Part shown: in pieces, positions 1 to 5,817 of the stretch
Numbering within the stretch: the stretch's first letter is position 1
Layout: each line of letters begins with the position of its first letter
Assembly (NCBI GenBank): GCA_002332795.1
Contig: DDBP01000223.1
Span: forward strand, 1-12,160
Source of the DNA: Anaerolineales bacterium UBA2029
GTDB taxonomy: Bacteria; Chloroflexota; Anaerolineae; Aggregatilineales; Aggregatilineaceae
Length of the DNA: 12,160 nucleotides
Direction: 5' to 3'
Position numbers and translations under genes: made by a program
Notes under the pieces: model-generated
Databases searched by the model: none
The model's input: only the letters and a program-made list of their open reading frames with translations
What the model was told of the DNA's origin: nothing

Positions 1-33
1 CCGCGCGGGAGAAGGGGTCGGGGGATGAGGGCC
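1..33. repeat. Dispersed GC-rich repeat, copy 1 (partial at window edge)
   Basis: The first 33 bases, ending in GGGGGATGAGGGCC, match the reverse complement of 12032-12063 at about 27 of 32 positions; the difference is a short central stretch, GGTC here against AGAGC there. The copies are therefore inverted relative to each other. The element lies just past the stop of the dehydrogenase gene. It looks like a short intergenic repeat family; the true left boundary is outside the window. Confidence 0.6.
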
Positions 34-51
34 AAAAGTGCATAACACGCT

Positions 52-1329
52 CTAGGGGTAAATGCCGCGCGTGAGCGTGGCTTCGCCGACGCGCTTGATC
101 GCCGTGATCTGCGCGGCGGTGCGCATGTCTACCCCGTACTGATGGCGCACGCGAACCACTTCGTCGTAGGCGCGGATGAGCACCCGCCGCAACTGCCGGT
201 TGACCTCGTCCACATCCCAGAAGAACGACTGCAAGCCCTGCACCCACTCGAAGTAGGAGACGGTCACGCCGCCCGCATTGGCCAGGATGTCCGGGATGAT
301 CTCCACCCCTTTGCGGTTGAGGATGTCGTCGGCTTCGGGAGTGGTGGGACCGTTCGCCCCCTCCACGATCAGAAACGCCTTCACCTGATCGGCGTTGTCG
401 CCAGTGATCTGATTTTCCAGGGCGCAGGGAGCCAGCACGTCGCAGTCCAGCGCCAGCAACTCGGCGTTGCTGATGGGGTCGGCGTGCGGATAGCCCTTGA
501 GCAGGTGATGCTCGCTGGTGGCGGTATAGGCCAGCACGTCGTCAATGTCCAGCCCGTCGCCATTGAAGTAACCGCCGCTCACGTCGCTGACGGCAATCAC
601 CTTGTAGCCCAGGTCATGGGCGATCTTGGCCGCGTGCGAGCCGACGTTGCCGAAGCCCTGAATCGCCACGCGGATTTTCGAAGGATCGCTGTGCCCCATG
701 CGATGCAGCGCCTCGTCCATGCAGATCACCACCCCACGACCGGTCGCCTCGGTGCGCCCCTGACTGCCGCCGATGTTGATCGGCTTGCCGGTGACGATGG
801 CGGGCACCGAATAGCCGATGGTCATGCTATAGGTGTCCATGATCCAGGCCATGATCTGCGCGTTGGTGCCCATATCGGGGGCGGGGATGTCACCGTGTGG
901 GCTGATGAAGAGCGAGATTTCGCTGGCGTAGCGGCGGGTGAGCCGTTCCAGTTCGCCGTTGCTCAGCGCATAGGGATCGCAGACGACCGCGCCCTTGGCT
1001 CCGCCGAAGGGCAGATTGACCAGGGCGCATTTCCAGGTCATCCACATGGCCAGGGCGCGCACTTCGTCTATGTCCACGCGCGGCGCGTAGCGGATGCCCC
1101 CTTTCGACGGCCCCAGCACGGTGTTGTGATGCACGCGATAGCCGGTGAAGATGCGGATATCGCCGTTGTCCATGCGCACGGGAAAGTTTACGTGTAGTTC
1201 GCGCTTGGGGACGCGCAGAAATTCCTTTATCCCTCGCGGTAACTTTAAGTATTCGACCGCTCGATCATATTGAGCCAATGCCACTTCATAAGGGTTGATA
1301 TGCCGTGTCGCCTGTGCTTCCAGTCCCAT
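52..1329 (-). CDS. gdhA: Glu/Leu/Phe/Val dehydrogenase (glutamate dehydrogenase-like)
   Basis: A 425-residue cytosolic enzyme of the hexameric glutamate dehydrogenase family, which oxidatively deaminates glutamate to 2-oxoglutarate with NAD(P) or runs the reverse, ammonia-assimilating reaction. Visible hallmarks are GGIRY (77-81), the substrate lysine in MTWKCA (K100), the catalytic lysine in PFGGAKG (K112), the catalytic aspartate in PDMGTN (D152), and a Rossmann GFGNVG loop (225-230) followed by D249 in VSDVSGG. EGANGPTTPEA (323-333) and NAGG (351-354) complete the active site. Length matches the family (410-430). The ATG at 1329 has an AAGGAG 11 nt upstream. D249 in VSDVSGG sits where an acidic residue often favours NAD, but cofactor preference cannot be settled by eye. 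It lies 138 bases downstream of the lipoprotein gene on the same strand and could share its transcript or use its own leader. A leucine dehydrogenase is less likely given the sequence motifs and length. Confidence 0.95.
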   Translation of the reverse strand: MGLEAQATRHINPYEVALAQYDRAVEYLKLPRGIKEFLRVPKRELHVNFPVRMDNGDIRIFTGYRVHHNTVLGPSKGGIRYAPRVDIDEVRALAMWMTWKCALVNLPFGGAKGAVVCDPYALSNGELERLTRRYASEISLFISPHGDIPAPDMGTNAQIMAWIMDTYSMTIGYSVPAIVTGKPINIGGSQGRTEATGRGVVICMDEALHRMGHSDPSKIRVAIQGFGNVGSHAAKIAHDLGYKVIAVSDVSGGYFNGDGLDIDDVLAYTATSEHHLLKGYPHADPISNAELLALDCDVLAPCALENQITGDNADQVKAFLIVEGANGPTTPEADDILNRKGVEIIPDILANAGGVTVSYFEWVQGLQSFFWDVDEVNRQLRRVLIRAYDEVVRVRHQYGVDMRTAAQITAIKRVGEATLTRGIYP

Positions 1330-1332
1330 GGT

Positions 1333-1405
1333 CTACCCTGCTCCTTGCCACTTCGTAGCCTGTATGGACGGGTGAATTACCTGCAAAGCCGGTCACCTCC
1401 TTTCC
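1333..1405 (-). promoter_or_regulatory. Near-perfect Shine-Dalgarno and possible 17-codon leader ORF before gdhA
   Basis: On the minus strand, 1405-1391 reads GGAAAGGAGGTGACC, which contains a 12-base complement (GAAAGGAGGTGA) to the usual 3' end of 16S rRNA. Nine bases after GGAGG is a TTG (1386-1384) opening a 17-codon frame, M-Q-V-I-H-P-S-I-Q-A-T-K-W-Q-G-A-G, whose TAG (1335-1333) ends three bases before the gdhA ATG. The gdhA gene has its own AAGGAG at 1346-1341, inside this frame. The layout would suit translational coupling of a leader peptide to gdhA. The leader is inferred only; no residue bias suggests a particular amino acid. Confidence 0.3.
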
Positions 1406-1467
1406 GTCGGCTTCCGCTGTCGTGCCAGGTGAGCTGCCAGACTCGCCCCCGTCGTTCAGTGGCCCTG

Positions 1468-1902
1468 CTAACCCTCTGGGCTGAGGGCGGTCTGCTCCAC
1501 GGTGAAACGGGCGCTCTGTTCCAGCTTCTCGTCCACATAGACGTCCACGCGCCATTCACCCGGCGTCCAGAAAACGGCTCCCTGCGCTTCCCAATCCAGG
1601 CCCAGCACCACTTCCACCACTTTGTCGTCGGCTTCCAGGGCGTCGGTGGTGTAGACCTCACCTGCCGGGCCGGTGAACACCGCGGAGACAGCCAGTTCGC
1701 GGTTGTGCGAGCCGAGCCGCACTACTACGTTCAGGTCGTCATCGCCACGGAAGGTGCTGGTCTTGACCAGGTCTTTGGGAGTAGACCCATCGCCAGCGGC
1801 GGTGTAGATCGAGCGCACCGTCTCGTCGCTGCAACCTGTCAGCCCGACGATCAGCAGCAGCGCCATCACCGCCAGAGACCCCAGAGTCAGCTTGTGCCGC
1901 AT
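1468..1902 (-). CDS. Small secreted lipoprotein of unknown function
   Basis: A 144-residue protein with a classic lipoprotein signal: MRHK, a hydrophobic stretch to about residue 22, then a lipobox LTGC with the Cys at about 24, so it should be lipid-anchored outside the membrane. The mature part is rich in beta strands. Its last third (about 85-140) reads like a beta-sandwich domain, with a FWTPGEWRVDVYVDEKL motif of the kind seen at the ends of small Ig-like domains. I do not recognise the family. The ATG at 1902 is chosen because GGAGG lies 10 bases upstream (1917-1913) and the signal peptide begins there. It is the first gene of a minus-strand pair with gdhA downstream. A weak TATGAT -10-like element lies at 1980-1975 and a CRP-type palindrome further upstream. 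Confidence 0.75.
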   Translation of the reverse strand: MRHKLTLGSLAVMALLLIVGLTGCSDETVRSIYTAAGDGSTPKDLVKTSTFRGDDDLNVVVRLGSHNRELAVSAVFTGPAGEVYTTDALEADDKVVEVVLGLDWEAQGAVFWTPGEWRVDVYVDEKLEQSARFTVEQTALSPEG

Positions 1903-2039
1903 GAGCGCCCATCCTCCAGACGAACCGTTGCAGAAGCCGTATCTGCCTCCAGTACACGGGCAGAATTGGGTTTCATCATACCGTAATTCGCCCCGATGCG
2001 ATACCCTGGTTTCCAGCCGTGATCACGTGAATCTTGCTT

Positions 2040-2055
2040 TGTGACAAATGTCACA
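2040..2055. promoter_or_regulatory. CRP/FNR-type palindrome
   Basis: TGTGACAAATGTCACA is a perfect inverted repeat (arms TGTGAC and GTCACA, 4-base centre) and fits the TGTGA-N6-TCACA consensus of CRP-family regulators exactly. It lies upstream of the lipoprotein gene, about 70-80 bases before the candidate -10 at 1980-1975, a distance compatible with an activator site. A GTGATCAC palindrome lies close by at 2019-2026. The match is seen directly; which regulator binds, if any, is inference. Confidence 0.6.
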
Positions 2056-2203
2056 GATTTATCCGGCGTTTGGGAACTGTTGGGGCGAGGGGCGGCGAAC
2101 TATGCTAGGGATGTGTGACAGCAGGTAGGCTGGAGACGATCGGTCTCAAGCCTGGGACGGTGTTTCTCTTCTGCCTCCTTACCTCATAATACATTTTTGG
2201 GAG

Positions 2204-2238
2204 ATGCTGCATCTGGTTGGGGAGTCCGGATGCAGCAT
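2204..2238. repeat. 10-bp perfect inverted repeat (stem-loop)
   Basis: ATGCTGCATC (2204-2213) and GATGCAGCAT (2229-2238) are perfect complements separated by 15 bases. No T-run follows on either strand, so it is not an ordinary intrinsic terminator. It could be an RNA hairpin or a protein-binding palindrome. Confidence 0.5.
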
Positions 2239-2268
2239 TTCAGTTGGAGGAAAAGGAGCGCAGAATTA

Positions 2269-2304
2269 GTGACAGCTAGCTCAGTTCTAAGTGCATCTTG
2301 TCAC
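2269..2304 (+). promoter_or_regulatory. Promoter-like element resembling the J23119 consensus promoter
   Basis: The 16 bases TGACAGCTAGCTCAGT (2270-2285) are identical to the -35 and spacer of the widely used synthetic consensus promoter J23119, and the following TCTAAGT resembles its CCTAGGT. At the expected -10 position (2292-2297) there is only TGCATC, so sigma-70 promoter function is doubtful. The segment is also bounded by GTGACA (2269-2274) and TGTCAC (2299-2304), an inverted pair. Confidence 0.3.
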
Positions 2305-2417
2305 AGGTCAGCCGGGCGGCGCTGGAGTATGATACAGATGTGGCTAGCGGAAAGAGAGTTGTTTAAAACTTCACCCCTTTTTGCGCAGAGTTGCGCCAAT
2401 GTTTTCCTCCTTGTGCT

Positions 2418-2451
2418 TCAGCGCACGACGCCCCCAAGCGTCGTGCGCTGA
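2418..2451. terminator. 14-bp hairpin downstream of queG, probable terminator
   Basis: TCAGCGCACGACGC (2418-2431) and GCGTCGTGCGCTGA (2438-2451) are perfect complements around a 6-base CCCCAA loop. The hairpin begins 21 bases past the queG stop, where a terminator would be expected. There is no U-tract on either strand, so it may stabilise the 3' end or act as a U-less terminator. Confidence 0.55.
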
Positions 2452-2472
2452 GTTTATGCCCCGGACTCTCCG

Positions 2473-3540
2473 TCACCGTCGCAACTGCGCCAGCGCCCAC
2501 GCCGCGTGTTCGCGCACCAGGTCGGATTCGTCCTGGCGGGCCAGGTATTCGAGCTGCGGCGCGAACTCGTCCAGGCGGCTGTTGCCCGCTGCTACGCAGG
2601 CGTTGCGCACCAGCCGCACCCGCCCGATGCGCTCGATCGCCGAGCCGCCAAACCGCCGCGCGAACTCTGCCTCGTCCAGCGCCAGCAGATCGGCCAGCGG
2701 CGGCGCGGCCCGATCGGGGTCGGCAGGCCAGAAGGCGTGCTCTCTGGTGGGCGTCGAGAACTTGCGCGTGAAGGGGCACACTTCCTGGCACAGGTCGCAG
2801 CCGTAGACCCAGTTGCCCAGCAACGGGCGCAGTTCCAGCGGGATTGCGCCTTTCAGTTCGATGGTCAGGTAACTGATGCAGCGCCGCGCGTCGAGTACGT
2901 AGGGCCGGGGGAAGGCATGGGTGGGGCAGGCGACCTGACAGCGCTCGCATGTTCCGCACAGGGTCGCACGGCCCGGCCTGCTGCTGTCGGGGAAGGAAAG
3001 TGTGGTGAGCACTTCGCCCAGAAACAGGTACGAGCCGCGACGGGGGTGGATCAGCATGGTGTTCTTGCCGATGAAGCCCAGTCCGCTTTCCTGCGCGTGA
3101 CTGCGCTCCAGGATCGCGCCAGTGTCCACATAGACGCGGCAGGCGATCTCCCCGCCCGCCTGCTGGCGCAACCAGTCGGCCAGGGTTTGCAGGCGCGGCG
3201 TCATCACTGCGTGATAGTCGGCTCCCCAGGCATAGTTGGAGATACGCCCGCGGCGGGGATCGGTCAACACGGAGGGGGGGACAGGAGGCGGCGCGTAGTT
3301 GAGCGCCACCACGATCACCGTCTGCACGCCGGGCAGGATGACGTTGAGATCGGCGCGGCGGGCCAGCCGGTCGGGACGGGCCAGATAGCCCATCGTCCCG
3401 TGCATGCCCGCCGCGATCCACTGCTGATAGGCGCTCAGCCAGGGCGACGGTCTGGCCGGGATCACGCCTGCCTCGTCGAAACCGAGCGCCGCGGCCTGTT
3501 GCAGAATGTCTTCGGTAGAAAGGCGCATGGTCTGGCCCAT
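2473..3540 (-). CDS. queG: Epoxyqueuosine reductase QueG
   Basis: A cytosolic cobalamin- and iron-sulfur-dependent reductase that converts epoxyqueuosine to queuosine at position 34 of tRNAs with GUN anticodons, the last step of queuosine synthesis. About 355 residues, within the family's usual 350-390. Visible features are the substrate/cobalamin region with catalytic Asp in YVDTGAILERS (D139), GFIGKNTMLIHPRRGS (155-170), and two ferredoxin-like [4Fe-4S] ligand sets: CGTCERCQVACP (C195, C198, C201, C205) and C221 with YGCDLCQEVCP (C248, C251, C255). A C-terminal HEAT-like helical tail (about 300-355) ends in AAWALAQLRR. The start is ATG 3540 or 3528; neither has a strong ribosome binding site, and frames further upstream would overlap the helicase gene. 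It follows the helicase stop by about 25 bases, so translation may be coupled within one operon. A 14-bp hairpin follows the stop. No other queuosine gene is in the window. Confidence 0.93.
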   Translation of the reverse strand: MGQTMRLSTEDILQQAAALGFDEAGVIPARPSPWLSAYQQWIAAGMHGTMGYLARPDRLARRADLNVILPGVQTVIVVALNYAPPPVPPSVLTDPRRGRISNYAWGADYHAVMTPRLQTLADWLRQQAGGEIACRVYVDTGAILERSHAQESGLGFIGKNTMLIHPRRGSYLFLGEVLTTLSFPDSSRPGRATLCGTCERCQVACPTHAFPRPYVLDARRCISYLTIELKGAIPLELRPLLGNWVYGCDLCQEVCPFTRKFSTPTREHAFWPADPDRAAPPLADLLALDEAEFARRFGGSAIERIGRVRLVRNACVAAGNSRLDEFAPQLEYLARQDESDLVREHAAWALAQLRR

Positions 3541-3565
3541 CGGGCTGTTGCCGTTCGTCCAGACC

Positions 3566-5689
3566 CTATTGTGCCATCTCCCACCACTGCGCGGCCAGTT
3601 CCTGCACAAACGGTGAGGGCAACGCCAGGTCATAGGTGATGAACAGGTGCCGCATGGCCCGTGTGCAGGCGACGTAGAACAGGCGGCGCTGTTCTTCCAA
3701 TTCCTCCTGATAATCGGCGGCGTTGGGATCGAGCCAGCGCGGTAGCTCGTTCTGGTTGAGGAACGGCACAGCCACGATGGGGAACTCCAGCCCCTTGGCC
3801 GAATGAATGGTCATCACCTTGGCATGCGGCGCGGTCAGGTCGAGGTTCTGGCCTCTGACGAAAGCAGCCGGGACGTTGTGCGCGGTCAGGTAGGCGGTGA
3901 TGCGCTCGGCCAGGCGATTGTTGGGCACCAGAATGGCCACTGCCGCCCACCCCTGCCGACAATGCCGCATGGCCGCGTGCAGTTCGCGGTAGAGCCAGTC
4001 CACCTGCTCTTTCTCACCGCGCCCGCCGAAGACACGCGGACGCGGCCCGCTGTGCACGTATTTCTGGTCGAGCGTCTCGGCGTCGGCGCTTTGCGCCCGC
4101 CGCAGGAAAGCGTGCGCGGCCTCGGCGATCTGCCGCGTGGTGCGGTAGTTGCGCTTCAGCAGGCGAGTTCGCCCGGCAAAGCGCAGGTCGTTGTGCACGC
4201 GCCCCCAGGAGAAGCCCTTGTTGTACAGCGATTGCCCCTGATCGGCGGTCAGGAACAGGCCAGTGGGGCTGTTGCACAGGCGCAGGCACAGGCGCAACGC
4301 AACCGGCGTCAGGTCTTGCGCTTCGTCTACGAAGACGTAATCGTACCCGCCGTAGGTCTGCTGCCAGCGCGGATCCTCCAGATAGTCGAGCGCCTGCTGC
4401 CGCAGACGCCCCCACGACAGCATCCCGTTGCTGGCGAAATAGTCGCTGACGTGCTCATAGACCTGCCACACGGCGCGGCGCAGGTGAACATCCAGGGGGC
4501 GCTGACGGCCTATCCGCGGCGCGGCCAGGTAGTCGCCCAGCGATAGCAGCCCCTGCCCCTCGATGATCCACTCGATCTCCTCTCTCAGATAGTTCTCGGA
4601 GAACGGCCCGCGCCGGTCGAGCACGCGCTGCAAGACCGGATCCGCCAGGCCGGAAAGGACCGTGCGGGCGCTGTTGAAGGCAGCGTCCCAGTCTGCTTCG
4701 CGCGCCATGACTGGCTCCTGTCCGCTGGCATCCCTCACGATCTCCATGGCGACGTTGTCGAGTGTGCTGACCTTCAGCCCGTCGGGGAACTCGCCCAGCA
4801 ACTGCCGCAACAGTTGTTCCGAAGCTCTCACCAGCGCGTTGGTGTAGGTGGTGAACAGGATGCGCGGCGTCATGCCGGGCAGCGCCAGCCGGGTGACGAT
4901 CTCCGCCACGCGGTAGAGCGCGATGGTGCTCTTGCCGGAGCCGGGGCCGCCCTTGACCAGGGTAGGGCCGGAGAGCGCGAAGTCCACCAGCGGCTTTTGC
5001 TCCTCGTCGAGCAGCAGCAGGAAGCCCAGCAGGTCGCCGTCGGCGTAGCGCTGCAAGTCTTCCGGCTCTTTGAGCACCAGGTTGGGTTCCTGGGCGATCT
5101 CGGCCAGGGTGGGGCGGTTGTAGAGCCAGTCGGACACGCGGTCGAAGATGTCCGACGGCAGATTCAGGGCCAGCAAGTCATCCTCGGTCTGACAGGCGAC
5201 CAACTCCTGGTGATAGACCTCCGGAATCTGCAGGCGTTGCAGCACCTCGACGGTGATTTCCATGGGCAAGAGCCTGCCCGTGGGCTGCGCCGCGTCCGTG
5301 CCGACGGGATGTTCGGGGCGACCGTGTGGCCAGTCTGGAATATCCGCAGCAGTGGTGGGGCTGGTCGGGTCGAGCACCTCGCCCAGCACGTCGAGGCCGG
5401 GTGTGTTGCCTTTTTTGAAGCTATCTACCAGGCCGTAGATGTAGTCGTGCGTGCCCACATCCAGCAACTGCACGAATGGTTCCTGAATCACGTACAGGAT
5501 GCGGAAGTTGTCGTTGACGCGGTACGACCACAACTCCCGCTTCTTGCCCAGATGCTCGATATTCTTGCTGGCGACGTTATTGGGAGACTGTTCCAGGATT
5601 TCCAGGTCCTTGACAATGCGCTTCTGCAGCTCTTTGCTCAGGTCAACGAAATGTCTGGTGAAAGTCGGCTTGTGGATCAATTGATACAT
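3566..5689 (-). CDS. RelE/ParE-like domain fused to UvrD/Rep-type superfamily I helicase
   Basis: A 707-residue protein with two parts. Residues 1-90 look like a RelE/ParE/HigB toxin fold: two N-terminal helices (about 13-35), then beta strands with WSYRVNDNFRILYVI (54-68) and the typical ending VGTHDYIYG (78-86). After a roughly 55-residue linker and a helical segment (143-225) comes a superfamily I helicase: a Q-motif-like LDEEQ (227-231), Walker A GGPGSGKST (247-255), motif Ia near FTTYTNALV (279-287), Walker B VDEAQD (454-459), motif III TADQGQSLY (481-489), motif IV NYRTT (514-518), motif V TIHSAKGLEFP (627-637) and motif VI YVACTRA (672-678). ATP-driven translocation or unwinding of nucleic acid is therefore expected; the role of the toxin-like part is unknown. 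GGAGGG lies 5 bases before the ATG. It is the first gene of a probable operon with queG, with no antitoxin gene adjacent. The frame is intact, with no sign of a sequencing-error fusion. Confidence 0.88.
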   Translation of the reverse strand: MYQLIHKPTFTRHFVDLSKELQKRIVKDLEILEQSPNNVASKNIEHLGKKRELWSYRVNDNFRILYVIQEPFVQLLDVGTHDYIYGLVDSFKKGNTPGLDVLGEVLDPTSPTTAADIPDWPHGRPEHPVGTDAAQPTGRLLPMEITVEVLQRLQIPEVYHQELVACQTEDDLLALNLPSDIFDRVSDWLYNRPTLAEIAQEPNLVLKEPEDLQRYADGDLLGFLLLLDEEQKPLVDFALSGPTLVKGGPGSGKSTIALYRVAEIVTRLALPGMTPRILFTTYTNALVRASEQLLRQLLGEFPDGLKVSTLDNVAMEIVRDASGQEPVMAREADWDAAFNSARTVLSGLADPVLQRVLDRRGPFSENYLREEIEWIIEGQGLLSLGDYLAAPRIGRQRPLDVHLRRAVWQVYEHVSDYFASNGMLSWGRLRQQALDYLEDPRWQQTYGGYDYVFVDEAQDLTPVALRLCLRLCNSPTGLFLTADQGQSLYNKGFSWGRVHNDLRFAGRTRLLKRNYRTTRQIAEAAHAFLRRAQSADAETLDQKYVHSGPRPRVFGGRGEKEQVDWLYRELHAAMRHCRQGWAAVAILVPNNRLAERITAYLTAHNVPAAFVRGQNLDLTAPHAKVMTIHSAKGLEFPIVAVPFLNQNELPRWLDPNAADYQEELEEQRRLFYVACTRAMRHLFITYDLALPSPFVQELAAQWWEMAQ

Positions 5690-5740
5690 CTCTTCCCTCC
5701 GGCCAATGATTAAGACGTTGTCCCACCCCTACCACTTCTC

Positions 5741-5768
5741 ATTGTATGCGCAATGGTGCAGTTGACAA
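5741..5768 (-). promoter_or_regulatory. Promoter of the helicase-queG operon
   Basis: On the minus strand, TTGTCA (5768-5763) and TACAAT (5746-5741) are separated by 16 bases, each 5 of 6 to the sigma-70 consensus. Transcription would start near 5734, giving a leader of about 45 nt. The context GCATACAATGAG recurs before the receiver gene at 7254-7265. Confidence 0.6.
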
Positions 5769-5790
5769 AATGGCGCAGTGCCAATACCCT
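5762..5790 (+). promoter_or_regulatory. Promoter of the MDR oxidoreductase gene
   Basis: A perfect -35 TTGACA (5762-5767) is followed after 17 bases by TACCCT (5785-5790), a mediocre -10. The -35 overlaps that of the divergent minus-strand promoter. An inverted repeat CATTG-TATGCG-CAATG (5740-5755) lies just upstream and could be an operator acting on both promoters. Confidence 0.5.
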
Positions 5791-5817
5791 CGGTGAGGTC
5801 AACAAGGAGCGTGTCTC

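Larger units (their letters stand above)
2113..2306 (+). ncRNA. Candidate structured RNA (speculative)
   Basis: TGTGACA (2114-2120) is the exact complement of TGTCACA (2299-2305) and could close a roughly 190-nt molecule. Inside are two clear hairpins: AGGCT-g-GAGAC / GTCTC-a-AGCCT with a GATCG loop (2127-2153), and ATGCTGCATC / GATGCAGCAT with a 15-nt loop (2204-2238). A TATGCT at 2101-2106 would place a transcription start near 2113. The -35 is poor and no U-tract follows 2306, so the gene call is weak. It does not resemble SRP RNA, RNase P RNA, tmRNA or 6S RNA by eye. Confidence 0.2.
1903..2472. other. 570-base spacer without a convincing gene
   Basis: This stretch separates the lipoprotein start from the queG stop, both minus strand. 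It carries a possible minus-strand -10 (TATGAT, 1980-1975), a CRP-type palindrome (2040-2055), two inverted repeats (2127-2153 and 2204-2238), a promoter-like element (2269-2297) and a 14-bp hairpin (2418-2451). The only sizeable open frame, plus strand 2197-2451, has no signal peptide, recognisable motif or good ribosome binding site, and overlaps the hairpins. I treat the region as regulatory or as encoding an RNA, not protein-coding. Confidence 0.6.

Noticed and set aside
142..1197. Plus-strand 351-residue open frame opposite gdhA
   Set aside because: It is the shadow of the well-conserved dehydrogenase on the other strand; its protein is low in recognisable motifs and rich in His, Val and Ala, as expected of antisense GC-rich frames.
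1384..1405. CACCTCCTTTCC on the plus strand as the 3' end of a 16S rRNA gene
   Set aside because: Only the anti-Shine-Dalgarno core matches; no further 16S sequence is present upstream, so it is better read as a Shine-Dalgarno element on the minus strand.
2270..2285. Vector or synthetic-construct contamination because of the J23119-like core
   Set aside because: The match stops without a -10 box, restriction-site scar or other vector sequence, and the surrounding sequence blends with the genomic spacer.
2197..2451. Plus-strand 84-residue open frame in the large spacer
   Set aside because: No recognisable motif, no good ribosome binding site, and it overlaps a stem-loop and the terminator-like hairpin.
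2363..3421. Minus-strand 352-residue open frame overlapping queG in another frame
   Set aside because: Composition is Arg/Pro/Gly-rich, with no domain; queG in the other frame has all expected iron-sulfur and catalytic motifs.
2506..3639. Plus-strand 377-residue open frame opposite queG
   Set aside because: Antisense shadow of queG with no family signature.
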